A model generated the notes under the pieces. The model did no database searches. It saw nothing but the letters and a program-made list of their open reading frames with translations, and was not told where the DNA came from. Positions 23,762 through 33,440 of a DNA stretch of 64,000 nt are shown here, piece after piece. Source of the DNA: Oceanospirillum sp048265165 (GTDB lineage Bacteria > Pseudomonadota > Gammaproteobacteria > Pseudomonadales > Halomonadaceae); contig NZ_JBLXCD010000002.1 of NCBI RefSeq assembly GCF_048265165.1, positions 496,001 through 560,000 of the forward strand, in the 5' to 3' direction. The translations under genes and the position numbers were made by a program. How positions within the stretch are numbered: the first letter of the stretch is position 1; the number at the start of each line of letters is the position of its first letter.

Positions 23762-26700
23762 ACTGAGGTCTCCTGATGGGATAATGGGGTCTCCTGATGG
23801 ATTGCAGAGCTGGCCTGTTTCTCCGCCAGACGCTCCGCCAGTTTACTGATTTTAGGTTGAATACGTTTTAACTGACGTCGGTTCGGGCTCGCCTGATCTG
23901 CTTCAATCAGATAGCGATGGCGGAACAACATAAGGACATCGGACTCCGGGTTCGGGAAAGCTCCCACTACAACAATCTGGTTGCTACTACAGGCCTGAAA
24001 CAGTTTTTCGACGTTGTGGTAAGCCAGGGTGCCGATCTCATCAATTGGCCAGTGCAGGGTGACACTGGCATCACCTTTCAATAGGCGGGTAAAAGCCAAC
24101 AGGTATTTACAGAGAATCAGATAGGCCATGCCATGACTGGAAGACTCCAGCAGCTGACGGTCATTCTTGATCACCAGATCAGAACCACCTTCACTCAGGT
24201 GCAATTCCAGTCGCAGTAGAGATTCAAAACTATACTGCTCATCGGAGCGTAAAAGTTCGGCTACATCTGACAAGGCATCCAGATACTCATCTGATGGTTC
24301 GCTATGACCCGCATCCCGCCACTGGCCATACAGTTTGGCAAAGTGCTTAAGAGGCTGCCAGAAACCCAGTTCGTCGATGGTAGAAAGAATTCTCACTTCA
24401 GAGCGGCTGATCCCCTCCAGGATAAGATCATCGGAAACAGCGTCACTCAGGCGGCGACTCTGACGGTTAATGCGCCGGTTAATATCGCTGAAGACGTCGA
24501 AGAATTTTTTCAGATCACCACCAATATTTTCACCCATCTCTAAAAGCTGTTGCTGCTGATCTTTCAGGATATGCAGCAGATCGGTCAGAATGGGCAGCTG
24601 CTCACGGGTGCCGGTAAAGTCAGGTAACTTGCTTTTTTCATGCTCAAGGCGATCAATAAATTCACGACTGGCATTTTCATTCAGCTTGTTTTCAAAACGA
24701 GCACCCTCTTTATCCAACAGCGCCAGCTGCTGACTACGTAGCTCCAGCGCTTCATTGGCTCGGGCAAGCCGTTCCGTCAGATCACTGCCACCAGGCTGAT
24801 CCGCAGGAATACTCGCCAACAGCTCCAGTTCATCCAAGCGTCCCAGTACATTTTGCAGCAATACCAGCATCTCTTCTGCTTGCCGGATGCAGTTTTGCTG
24901 CTGTTGTTTATCACTTTCCAGCTGTTTGCTCTGGTGACTAAAGTCTGTTTTCAGCTCCGTAAGAGCCTGCTGCAGATGCCGCTGCTGCTGTTTTAATTCG
25001 GTCTCTTCCGCCAATAATTGCGGGCGACGCTGCTGCCAGTCCACCTGCATAAAATCCTGCCACTGACGCAGAAGGTCCTGACGCTCTTCTGTCTGCTGGA
25101 TCTGTCCTTTCAGCTGTTGCTGACGCTGTTTAAGCTCGCTGAGGCGTTTTGGGTCAATCCCTTTGGCGGATAGCTCCTCATCGAACGCCTGTTGTAACTC
25201 TTTAAGCTGCTTACGGTTCTCTTCCCGACGTTGCGCTAACTGCTGATCCATCTGCTCTATCTGATCATCCAGCTGCTGCAGGGCACCTTGCCAATCCGAT
25301 TTCAACTCCAGCCGCTGGCTCTGATGATCTTCTTTCATTGCCTGAAGATCCAGCTGCTGGCGGGAGGTGATCCCTTCCAGCTGCTGCTTTTTCTCATTCC
25401 ACTGATCAGCTAACTGTTGCTTACGGGCACTGAGCGCCGATGTTTGCTGCTCTCTGAGGCGGTCTCGGGCATCGCGTACGTAGTCGATATTTTGTTCATA
25501 TTCCTGCTGCTGCCACTGCACCTGCTCCAGCGCTGCCTTTGCCGTTTCAAAGCTTTCGTGGCACTGCCTCAGTGTTTTTTCTGCGTCCGCCTGCCCGGCT
25601 TTTGCTGCCGCCAGCTGCTGCTCCGCCTGCTGGATACGGTGCTGGATAGCCGCTTCATCCTGCGCATAGTCCGGCAGATCCAGCACATTTAACTCCAGTA
25701 GCAAGCCGTACAAGCTGCTCTGGGAAAAACCGGTCACTGAATCGGTCGCCTGTGAGAGGGCTTCGCTTAGTCGGGGCTGCAGATCACTGCGTTCCAGTAA
25801 CTCAGGGGCGACCACTTTACCCAGAGTCTGCTCCCAGTTCGGATAGTTAAGGCGCAGAAAGTGGCGCAGGCTGCCCTGCTCCGGTGTTAACTGACGTTGC
25901 AGCTGATGCCGCTCTGATTCTGCCTGCTGTACCCGCTGACGCTGGCGGCCTAACTGGTCATCTGCCTGCTGTTGTGCCGTTCGCGCTTCGTCTAATGCTT
26001 GTCGGCTGCGCTGTACCTGCTGCTGATGCTGGCGGGCAACCTGCTGCGCTTCTTCCAGTCGGGCATCGGCTTCCGCAAGGGCTTCCCGTTCCTCTTCGGT
26101 TTCCAAAGGGGCGTTCAGCTGGCTTTCCAGTACGGCGATGGCGCTCTGGTACTCCGATTTCTGTTCAGCAAACAACTCCTGTTGCTGCTGGAAACGGTTC
26201 TGAAATGACTGATCCAGTTCCGCTAACTGATTATCCTGAGATTCGCGGGTTTTATCTTTTTCCTGCTGCAGCGTTTTTACTTTACGACTGTGCTGCTCAC
26301 TGTGCCGATCCAAGGCTTCCGATAGTTTAATTTTGCGTAGATCCAGTTGGCGTTCCAGGTCGCCATGCTGTTCTGCCATCAGCTGGTGCTGCTCCTGCAG
26401 TTCCTGCAGGTTTTCCCGCCAGAGAGGCAGGGCATCGCTGTCGCGCTGAAGTTGTGGCATGTCCTGCGCTTCGTAGTCATCAAAACGCTGCTGCATACGA
26501 TCCAGTCTCGCCTGCGTCTCTTTCAGGTCGTGGCCAGCTTTGCTCAGGCTGCTGTTGATGTCGCTTTCCTGCTCTTGAAAGGTCTCTTTCAGATGGCTGA
26601 TCTGCTTACGCAAACCATGCAAAATCTCTTCACTATCTGCTTTTTTCTGCAACTGTTGCTGCTGATCCTGCTGTAACTGCGGCTGAAGCCCTGTCAGTTG

Positions 26701-27507
26701 GGATTCCAGCCCATCTAACTGGCGGGCCAGCTGCTTCAGCCCATCCAGTTTTTGCTGCAGGTCGTTCAGTCCCTTGGACTGACGCATCTGCTGAATCCAC
26801 TCACGGGCTTTAGTGTTTTTCACCTTGGTTGCGGGCAGAATCACGCCATCTTCTTCAAAAATAGCCGCTAACATCGCCTTTAGGGTGTCCATTTTTCCCT
26901 CTTTGGCGTGGACGGCACTGACCAATTTTTCGATATGGCGCAGCTTGTGGGGGCCGCTAACCAGGCTGAAGCTGGTGGCCAGACGATGTAGCTTAATGCT
27001 TTCAGCATTACTGCCTCGCAAAGCACTGGTGTCATTCTGAATGATGCTGCGATATTCGCTGGTAGCGCTGATCTTAGGGGAGAAAAGCCCTGCGGCCTGA
27101 TGTCGGACAATACTGGCCCACTCACTGTAGCTGTACGCTTTGTACTCCCCTTTACCGTTATCCTGGAGATAGTGCTCACTCTGATATGGAATACCAACCA
27201 GGCGGTACTCCAGACCACCATCGCTTTTCTTGAGCAGAACAGCCTGACAGATTTCGCCGCTGTCGCGCTGATACTCATATATGATGTAGCTATTGGTGAA
27301 AGGCAGATAAAACTCGTCAAACTTTTTACGTGTTTTCGGCACAACACGATTGGGCAGCTCGCCGTAAAACACCGGCACCAGACGTTGCAGGGTCGTTTTG
27401 CCTGAGGCATTCGTACCGCAGATATTCGCATGTTCATCCAACTGCAGTTCCACCACGCCATTCAGGTGGGTGTTAATCAGTACGATACGAAGTAGTTGCG
27501 ACATATC
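23758..27507 (-). CDS. Large SMC-like coiled-coil ATPase (DUF3584/MksB type)
   Basis: 1249 residues. Head part 1: MSQLLRIVLINTHLNGVVEL, Walker A GTNASGKTT at 30-38, then LVPVFYGELPNR. Coiled coils rich in Gln, Leu and Glu occupy about 250-545 and 615-1010, separated by a globular hinge at about 545-612 (FLRLNYPNWEQTLGKVV, SLYGLLLELNVLDLPDYA). Head part 2 carries an unusual ABC signature SSSHGM at 1122-1127 and Walker B VTLHWPIDE with Asp1156-Glu1157. The plan is that of SMC/MukB/MksB/JetC ATPases; sequence features fit the DUF3584 family as I remember it. AAGGATG precedes the ATG at 27507; an upstream in-frame start at 27564 is less likely. Probably entraps or extrudes DNA with the two downstream partners. 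Confidence 0.75.
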   Translation of the reverse strand, partial: DMSQLLRIVLINTHLNGVVELQLDEHANICGTNASGKTTLQRLVPVFYGELPNRVVPKTRKKFDEFYLPFTNSYIIYEYQRDSGEICQAVLLKKSDGGLEYRLVGIPYQSEHYLQDNGKGEYKAYSYSEWASIVRHQAAGLFSPKISATSEYRSIIQNDTSALRGSNAESIKLHRLATSFSLVSGPHKLRHIEKLVSAVHAKEGKMDTLKAMLAAIFEEDGVILPATKVKNTKAREWIQQMRQSKGLNDLQQKLDGLKQLARQLDGLESQLTGLQPQLQQDQQQQLQKKADSEEILHGLRKQISHLKETFQEQESDINSSLSKAGHDLKETQARLDRMQQRFDDYEAQDMPQLQRDSDALPLWRENLQELQEQHQLMAEQHGDLERQLDLRKIKLSEALDRHSEQHSRKVKTLQQEKDKTRESQDNQLAELDQSFQNRFQQQQELFAEQKSEYQSAIAVLESQLNAPLETEEEREALAEADARLEEAQQVARQHQQQVQRSRQALDEARTAQQQADDQLGRQRQRVQQAESERHQLQRQLTPEQGSLRHFLRLNYPNWEQTLGKVVAPELLERSDLQPRLSEALSQATDSVTGFSQSSLYGLLLELNVLDLPDYAQDEAAIQHRIQQAEQQLAAAKAGQADAEKTLRQCHESFETAKAALEQVQWQQQEYEQNIDYVRDARDRLREQQTSALSARKQQLADQWNEKKQQLEGITSRQQLDLQAMKEDHQSQRLELKSDWQGALQQLDDQIEQMDQQLAQRREENRKQLKELQQAFDEELSAKGIDPKRLSELKQRQQQLKGQIQQTEERQDLLRQWQDFMQVDWQQRRPQLLAEETELKQQQRHLQQALTELKTDFSHQSKQLESDKQQQQNCIRQAEEMLVLLQNVLGRLDELELLASIPADQPGGSDLTERLARANEALELRSQQLALLDKEGARFENKLNENASREFIDRLEHEKSKLPDFTGTREQLPILTDLLHILKDQQQQLLEMGENIGGDLKKFFDVFSDINRRINRQSRRLSDAVSDDLILEGISRSEVRILSTIDELGFWQPLKHFAKLYGQWRDAGHSEPSDEYLDALSDVAELLRSDEQYSFESLLRLELHLSEGGSDLVIKNDRQLLESSSHGMAYLILCKYLLAFTRLLKGDASVTLHWPIDEIGTLAYHNVEKLFQACSSNQIVVVGAFPNPESDVLMLFRHRYLIEADQASPNRRQLKRIQPKISKLAERLAEKQASSAIHQETPLSHQETSV

Positions 27508-27806
27508 ACATCCTTCAGGCTGGTCGGTTAAAAAAAATGAGGTTATTCTACCTGCTGCATCCAAAACTGGCGCGGCTTTATCTTATCACCTGATCGCAAA
27601 GATGCTATTTGACGGTTAGGGTCGATGGCACTGGGTCACATCTTGAGCGAAACCAGTAAAAACCCTCGGTGCAAGTCAGGAAATATCTGGCATACTTGTC
27701 ATCTTGATACTTATTTTTAACTGGCCTCGTTTTATGCCTGAAGTGGCAATGGGTATTTCTTAAGCAGCCTTCAGATACCTCTGAATTTACAGAACGGAAC
27801 TCTGCT

Positions 27807-29519
27807 ATGGCAGGATTATTAAAAACCTTTGTCATGATGCTGGTATTTGCAGCACAATTTGCTCACGCATCCCGATCCGCTGTACTGATTGACTCTCACG
27901 ACGTTAACCTGACACACTTTCAGATGAGCTATTTTATTGACCACTCTGAAACCCTGTCTTTTGACGAAGCACGGGCACAAACATTTACCTTATCTCCCAA
28001 CCAGGTTTCCCTGGGCACCGATGCAAAAACCACCTGGTCTCAGATAGAGATCAAAAATCTGACGGATCAGCCAAGACGACTTTTTCTTCACCAGCCCCAG
28101 GCTTACCATAATCGTCAGGTTGTCTTCTATGAACAGCAAACGGAAGGCTATAAACAACAACAACTAGAGATGGATACTGCCGCCAGCAGCCCTTTGATGT
28201 ACAGGGGTAGTGCCATTTTTGAGTTCTGGCTGGATGCAAGGGAGAGTAAACGCCTCTATGTGAAAAGCGTCTCTTTCTCCCATCAGTGGTTTTCTCTGCT
28301 GATTCTGGATGAAGACCACTCCCGCCGGGCCCTGCTGGGTATCGGAGCCCATAACGATATTGCGCTGATGGTCGGCATTCTTCTGGCGCTGGTGATCTAC
28401 AATTTTCTACTCTATTTTTCCTCCAACAAAAAAGAAAATATTTTTTATTCTCTGTATCTGATCTCCGGTGCAGTCTGGGTGGCGCTCTCCTATGGACTTT
28501 TGGCCAACCTTTTCAACATTTATGGGGCCGATACGCTTAAAATGCATCTGTCACTGGTCTCTATGCCTGTCTTTTTGATTCTCTTTATGATGGATGTTTT
28601 CCAAACCGGAAAACATCATCTGAGGGAGCACCGTTTCCTGCAGTGTATTCTGCTGTTACTGGTATTGAATTTTGTCTACGGGCTATTTGATATTGTTCCC
28701 GCCCTGCGCCATACCAGTTCACTGGCCGCCTTAATGATGCTGGTAACCCTCTCTGTCAGTATCTCGCTGCTGAGAAAAGGCGACCCTCTGGCGAAGTATT
28801 TTCTGTTCGGCCATAGTCTGTTCGTGATCTTCAGTGGCGTAGCGGTACTTTTCTATAAAGGCATTATCGGTTTTAACTATATCAGCAGCCACGGGGTGGG
28901 TATCGGTATTATGCTGGAGTCCCTGATGCTGGCTTTTATCATCTCCTATCGCATCAAAATACTGGAAGATATCAAGGCCTCGCAGGATGAACTCAAACTA
29001 CTGGCGGTAACTGACCCCCTAACGCACCTCTATAATCGCCGCTACTTCTATACAGAAGCCAACTACCTGCTTGAGCAGGCCCGAAAGACAGAAATGCCTC
29101 TGGCGCTACTGATTATAGATATCGACCGGTTCAAAGCTATTAATGATGGTTACGGCCATCAGGTTGGGGATCAGGTGATCGTTGCGCTTTCTGACCTGCT
29201 GCGGCTGAATAGCAGAAAAGGAGAGTTGATAGCCCGCTTCGGAGGAGAGGAATTTGTTATGCTTCTACCCAACACCTCCGATGAAAAAGCACAACAAAGG
29301 GCGGAGCAGATTCGCAGTGCAGTTCAATCGCTCAGCCTTGACCAGCAGGGCGACAGCTTGAGTTTCACTATCAGTATTGGCGGAGTCGCGATCGACAGCG
29401 AACGGGAAACCATCGACACCGCTCTTAATCTGGCCGATATTGCACTCTATGAAGCTAAGAATACCGGGCGCAATTGTGTACGCTTCTCTGAGTGCCAGAT
29501 GACACCCCTAACCTCCTGA
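27807..29519 (+). CDS. 7TM-DISM diguanylate cyclase
   Basis: 570 residues. Signal peptide (MAGLLKTFVMMLVFAAQFAHA), a periplasmic beta-rich sensor (7TMR-DISMED2-like, about 25-180) with WSQIEIKNLTDQPRRLFL, then seven membrane helices at about 185-390 and a C-terminal GGDEF domain. The active site is intact: RFGGEEF with G479-F483, plus DPLTHLYNRRYF and DIDRFKAINDGYGH. It makes c-di-GMP in response to a periplasmic ligand. No RxxD inhibitory site at the usual position. It stands at the right end of the accessory block, 98 bases before gmk. Confidence 0.92.
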   Translation: MAGLLKTFVMMLVFAAQFAHASRSAVLIDSHDVNLTHFQMSYFIDHSETLSFDEARAQTFTLSPNQVSLGTDAKTTWSQIEIKNLTDQPRRLFLHQPQAYHNRQVVFYEQQTEGYKQQQLEMDTAASSPLMYRGSAIFEFWLDARESKRLYVKSVSFSHQWFSLLILDEDHSRRALLGIGAHNDIALMVGILLALVIYNFLLYFSSNKKENIFYSLYLISGAVWVALSYGLLANLFNIYGADTLKMHLSLVSMPVFLILFMMDVFQTGKHHLREHRFLQCILLLLVLNFVYGLFDIVPALRHTSSLAALMMLVTLSVSISLLRKGDPLAKYFLFGHSLFVIFSGVAVLFYKGIIGFNYISSHGVGIGIMLESLMLAFIISYRIKILEDIKASQDELKLLAVTDPLTHLYNRRYFYTEANYLLEQARKTEMPLALLIIDIDRFKAINDGYGHQVGDQVIVALSDLLRLNSRKGELIARFGGEEFVMLLPNTSDEKAQQRAEQIRSAVQSLSLDQQGDSLSFTISIGGVAIDSERETIDTALNLADIALYEAKNTGRNCVRFSECQMTPLTS

Positions 29520-29617
29520 TATATCAGGCTGGCATTTCAGCCCTAGCCCTAAGAGTCGCATCCGATCCTGAATACCGATAAAATCCTTGCTCAGAATACT
29601 GGTTTTAGGAATCCGAC

Positions 29618-30271
29618 ATGCCACAGAACATTGCCAATAATCCTCCCGAAAAAAGCCACGCTAAGGGTACACTTTATATTGTTTCTGCCCCCTCAGGCGC
29701 CGGTAAATCCAGCTTAGTAACAGCACTTCTGGAGCAAACCCGGGATATTAAAGTGTCTGTATCTCACACCACGCGGGCTCCACGCCCCGGAGAAGAAGAT
29801 GGTGTAAACTACAATTTTGTCACTGTGGATCAGTTTAAAGCGCTGCTGACGGAAGATGTTTTTCTGGAATATGCGGAAGTTTTCGGTAATTTTTACGGTA
29901 CGTCTCGTATCTGGCTGGAAGAGCAGCTTAATGCAGGCACTGACATTATTCTTGAGATTGACTGGCAAGGAGCACAGCAGGTACGTCAGCTGATGCCGGA
30001 GTCCGTTGGTATTTTTATTCTGCCGCCTTCTAAAGAAGCTCTGCAGGAACGGCTGGATAACCGTGGTCAGGATTCTGCTGATATTATTGCCGGGCGTATG
30101 GCTCAAGCCGTCAATGAAATGTCACATTTTGATGAATATCACTATGTCATTATCAATGATCGCTTTGAAGTCGCTCTGAATGAGCTACGATCTGTTATTA
30201 TTGCCCAGCGCCAGCTGCTGAATAATCAAAAGCTGCGTCAGGGCTCGCTGATCAGCGACCTTCTGGCATAA
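29618..30271 (+). CDS. gmk: Guanylate kinase
   Basis: Phosphorylates GMP to GDP. 217 residues with the P-loop SAPSGAGKSS near 24-33, TTRAPRPGEEDGVNYNFV (GMP binding) and DWQGAQQVRQ. An N-terminal extension of about 17 residues precedes the core. First gene of gmk-rpoZ-spoT, a conserved unit that ties guanine nucleotides to the stringent response. Confidence 0.97.
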   Translation: MPQNIANNPPEKSHAKGTLYIVSAPSGAGKSSLVTALLEQTRDIKVSVSHTTRAPRPGEEDGVNYNFVTVDQFKALLTEDVFLEYAEVFGNFYGTSRIWLEEQLNAGTDIILEIDWQGAQQVRQLMPESVGIFILPPSKEALQERLDNRGQDSADIIAGRMAQAVNEMSHFDEYHYVIINDRFEVALNELRSVIIAQRQLLNNQKLRQGSLISDLLA

Positions 30272-30381
30272 ACCCTGCCGTTTATGGGATTTAGTTATCA
30301 CGATCTCTTGTCAGAGAAAGCCGTAATTCAGTAAACTGGGCGATTCTCTGCTGGTTGTCATTATTTATTTGGGGATACCAA

Positions 30382-30624
30382 ATGGCTCGCGTTACTGTTG
30401 AAGACTGTTTAGACAATGTAGAAAACCGCTTTGAACTGGTTATGGTTGCCAGTAAACGTGCTCATCAACTGAGTACTGGTGGTAAAGATCCTATGCTGGC
30501 ATGGGAAAACGATAAGCCGACGGTGATGGCTCTGCGCGAAATTGCAGAAGGCCATGTAACCAGCAAGCTGCTGCGGGATGCTGAAGCGATAGGTCGTGAA
30601 TTCCAGGGTGACGACGAGGAGTAA
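30382..30624 (+). CDS. rpoZ: RNA polymerase omega subunit
   Basis: 80 residues, MARVTVEDCLDNVENRFELV, the standard omega sequence with KPTVMALREIAEG. Omega stabilises beta-prime and forms part of a ppGpp site on RNA polymerase. The ATG at 30382 follows GGGGATACC; an in-frame ATG 27 bases upstream would add nine residues and is rejected. Confidence 0.97.
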   Translation: MARVTVEDCLDNVENRFELVMVASKRAHQLSTGGKDPMLAWENDKPTVMALREIAEGHVTSKLLRDAEAIGREFQGDDEE

Positions 30625-30699
30625 GTCGCCTATGTTGGCACAGATAAAGACCCCCTATACCGGCAGCTTTATTAGCAAATCAGTTTAAGGAGCTGCACT

Positions 30700-32838
30700 G
30701 TGTCAACGATTGAAGACTTAGTGGACCGTCTGCGTGGCTATCTGAAACCTGAAGAAATTCAGCAGGTACGCCGGGCGTATTATTTTGCCGAGCAGGCCCA
30801 CGATGGCCAACGCCGCCGCAGCGGTGAGCACTATGTAACTCACCCTCTGGCGGTTGCCACAATTCTTGCCAATATGCACATGGATCATCAAAGTCTGATG
30901 GCTGCCATGCTGCACGATGTGATTGAAGATACCCCGATTACCAAAGACGCCCTCGCTAAACAGTTCGGCGATACGGTGGCCGACCTCGTGGATGGCGTAT
31001 CTAAGCTGACCCAGATCCACTTTGAGGATAAAGCCCTCGCCCAGGCGGAAAATTTCCAGAAAATGGCCCTGGCTATGGCGAAGGATATCCGTGTGATTCT
31101 GGTGAAACTGGCGGACCGGCTACACAATATGCGGACACTGGGTGCTTTACGCCCGGATAAAAAGCGCCGCATCGCCCGTGAAACTCTGGATATCTATTCT
31201 CCGATTGCCGCCCGTCTGGGGATCAATACGATCCGCACCGAGCTGGAAGAGTTGGGTTTTGCCGGTATGCACCCCATGCGCTACGAGCGCCTGAAGCGTG
31301 CAGTACAAAGTGTTCGTGGTAATCGTAAGCAGGTGATTCGTGAGATCCAGAACGCTCTGCAGACCTGTATCGACGATGAAGAACTAAGCGGTAAAGTTTT
31401 TGGCCGCGAGAAACACCTGCTCAGCCTGTACCGTAAGATGCGCGCCCGCCGTAAATCCTTCTCAGAAGTGATGGATGTTTACGGTTTCCGTATCGTGACC
31501 GATAAGGTAGACACCTGTTACCGCATTTTAGGTGCCATTCACAACCTGTATAAACCGGTTCCCGGCCGCTTTAAAGATTATATCGCCATCCCCAAAGCAA
31601 ACGGCTATCAATCACTGCACACCTCCCTGATCGGTATGAACGGCATTCCCATCGAAGTGCAGATCCGTACCCGGGAGATGGAGTCGATGGCCAATAACGG
31701 CATCGCTGCCCACTGGCTCTATAAATCTGAACAGGAAGAAAGCGCCAAGGGTATGACCGGAGCCAGCCACGCCCGGGCCCGCCAGTGGGTAAAAGGTTTG
31801 CTGGAGATGCAGCAGCGAGCCGGAAACTCTCTGGAGTTTATCGAACACGTGAAGATGGATCTCTTCCCGGATGAGGTTTATGTCTTTACGCCAAAAGGCG
31901 ACATTATGGAACTGCCGTCCGGGGCAACCGCTGTGGATTTCGCCTATGCGGTACATACCGATGTGGGTAACTCCTGTGTGGCAGCCCGTATTAACCGACG
32001 CCTGTCCCCTCTGAGTGCTCATCTGGAAAGCGGTCAATCTGTCGAAGTCATTACCGCGCCAAGCGCCCGCCCCAATCTGGCTTGGCTCAGTTTTGTTGCT
32101 ACAGCAAAAGCCCGAAGTGCAATCCGTCACTACCTGAAAAATCAGCAGCGTACGGAATCTGTTTCACTCGGCAAGCGTTTGCTGAATAAAGCCCTGGATG
32201 CTTTCGACAAGCAGTACGATGATATTCCGAAAGCTCAGGTTGAAGCACTGCTGAAAGAGTTCCAATACGAAACAGAGCAGGATCTGCTGGATGCTATTGG
32301 CTTGGGTAACCGCATGGCTTTTGGTGTTGCCCGGGCACTAATTGGTCAGGAAGGTAATTCTGCGGAGCAGGAGCCGGCACCATCTCAAGGCAATAACAAG
32401 TTGGCCATCAGTGGTACTGAGGGCTTAGTAACCTCTTACGCCCGATGCTGTCACCCGATTCCAGGGGACCCGGTCGTCGGCCATATCAGCAGTGGTCGGG
32501 GTATCGTGATCCATATGGATACCTGCCGCAATATCGCAGATATCAGAGATGACAGTAACCGCTGCGTACCCATGGACTGGTCTGAGGGTGTGACCGGTGA
32601 CTTCACCGTAGTACTCAGGGTTGAAGCTGAACATCAGAAGGGATTTATTGCCTCACTGGCAGCCCTGATTACAGAAGCCGATGCCAATATTGAGAAAATT
32701 ACCACTGAAGAACGGGATGCCCGCCTGACGATGGTCAATATCGAAATGGGTGTCAGCAACCGCGTCCATCTTGCGAAAGTGATGCGCAGAATCCGCACGC
32801 TGACGAATGTCAGTCGTATCAGTCGGGCCCGTCGCTAA
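30700..32838 (+). CDS. spoT: Bifunctional (p)ppGpp synthetase/hydrolase SpoT
   Basis: 712 residues. HD hydrolase with His72-Asp73 and EDT in LHDVIEDT; synthetase region with YGFRIVTDKVDTCYRILG and GRFKDYIAIPKANGYQSLHT; TGS domain VYVFTPKGDIMELPSGATAVDFAYAVHTDVG-type; conserved Cys-His region RCCHPIPGDPVVGHIS; C-terminal ACT domain to SRISRARR. The HD motif is intact, so this is the SpoT rather than the RelA type. GTG start with AAGGAG seven bases before. Follows rpoZ by 75 bases. Confidence 0.97.
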   Translation: MSTIEDLVDRLRGYLKPEEIQQVRRAYYFAEQAHDGQRRRSGEHYVTHPLAVATILANMHMDHQSLMAAMLHDVIEDTPITKDALAKQFGDTVADLVDGVSKLTQIHFEDKALAQAENFQKMALAMAKDIRVILVKLADRLHNMRTLGALRPDKKRRIARETLDIYSPIAARLGINTIRTELEELGFAGMHPMRYERLKRAVQSVRGNRKQVIREIQNALQTCIDDEELSGKVFGREKHLLSLYRKMRARRKSFSEVMDVYGFRIVTDKVDTCYRILGAIHNLYKPVPGRFKDYIAIPKANGYQSLHTSLIGMNGIPIEVQIRTREMESMANNGIAAHWLYKSEQEESAKGMTGASHARARQWVKGLLEMQQRAGNSLEFIEHVKMDLFPDEVYVFTPKGDIMELPSGATAVDFAYAVHTDVGNSCVAARINRRLSPLSAHLESGQSVEVITAPSARPNLAWLSFVATAKARSAIRHYLKNQQRTESVSLGKRLLNKALDAFDKQYDDIPKAQVEALLKEFQYETEQDLLDAIGLGNRMAFGVARALIGQEGNSAEQEPAPSQGNNKLAISGTEGLVTSYARCCHPIPGDPVVGHISSGRGIVIHMDTCRNIADIRDDSNRCVPMDWSEGVTGDFTVVLRVEAEHQKGFIASLAALITEADANIEKITTEERDARLTMVNIEMGVSNRVHLAKVMRRIRTLTNVSRISRARR

Positions 32839-32862
32839 CCCAACCCAAAAGCTCACAATTCA

Positions 32863-32892
32863 AGCAGCAGACCCCTTGTGGTCTGCTGTTTC
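32863..32892 (+). terminator. Terminator after spoT
   Basis: CAGCAGACC (32865-32873) pairs with GGTCTGCTG (32880-32888), loop of six bases, followed by TTTCAGTTTTC. Confidence 0.75.
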
Positions 32893-32972
32893 AGTTTTCT
32901 GATCCGGTTAATCCGCCAGAACATAAAAATAACACTAAAGAACGCAGCAAATAATAAAACGGAGATTATGCA

Positions 32973-33356
32973 ATGAGTAATAAAAGCGTTATCCACACAG
33001 ACAAGGCTCCGGCAGCGATCGGAACTTATTCACAGGCCGTTAAAGCGGGCAATACCATTTATCTGTCCGGGCAGATTCCTCTGGTTCCTGAGACCATGGA
33101 GATCATCTCCGATGACTTCGCTGAGCAAACAGAGCAGGTATTTAAAAATATCTCTGCTGTAGTTGAGGCGGCAGGTGGTCAGCTGTCCGATGTGGTAAAA
33201 CTGAATATCTATCTGACAGACCTGTCAAATTTCGCTACGGTCAACGAAGTGATGGGCCGTTTCTTTAAGCAGCCTTATCCGGCACGTGCCGCGGTGGGTA
33301 TTAAAGAGTTACCAAAAGGCTCTTTGGTGGAGATTGAAGGTATTGTCGTTGTTTAA
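32973..33356 (+). CDS. ridA: RidA family enamine/imine deaminase
   Basis: 127 residues; hydrolyses reactive 2-aminoacrylate and related enamines made by PLP enzymes. Typical sequence: APAAIGTYSQAVKAGNTIYLSGQIPL, VVKLNIYLTDLSNFATVNEVM and PARAAVGIKELPKGSLVEIE with the catalytic Arg in PARAAV. GGAG stands before the ATG. Commonly follows spoT in this gene order. Confidence 0.97.
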   Translation: MSNKSVIHTDKAPAAIGTYSQAVKAGNTIYLSGQIPLVPETMEIISDDFAEQTEQVFKNISAVVEAAGGQLSDVVKLNIYLTDLSNFATVNEVMGRFFKQPYPARAAVGIKELPKGSLVEIEGIVVV

Positions 33357-33381
33357 TTAAGCATCGAAAGTCTATGACAAA

Positions 33382-33421
33382 AGGACAAAAGCAATAACCA
33401 ACAATGGATTGCTTTTGTCCT
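33382..33421. terminator. 14-bp inverted repeat between convergent ridA and the chemoreceptor
   Basis: AGGACAAAAGCAAT (33382-33395) pairs perfectly with ATTGCTTTTGTCCT (33408-33421) around 12 bases. It lies 20-30 bases from both stop codons, as expected for a bidirectional terminator, although T runs are inside the stem. Confidence 0.65.
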
Positions 33422-33440
33422 GAGTCATCTGCCGCTCGAC

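Noticed and set aside
25417..26676. Several long plus-strand open frames opposite the SMC-like gene
   Set aside because: Repetitive Leu/Ala/Val-rich translations mirror the Gln/Glu/Leu coiled coil on the other strand; no ribosome sites or domains.
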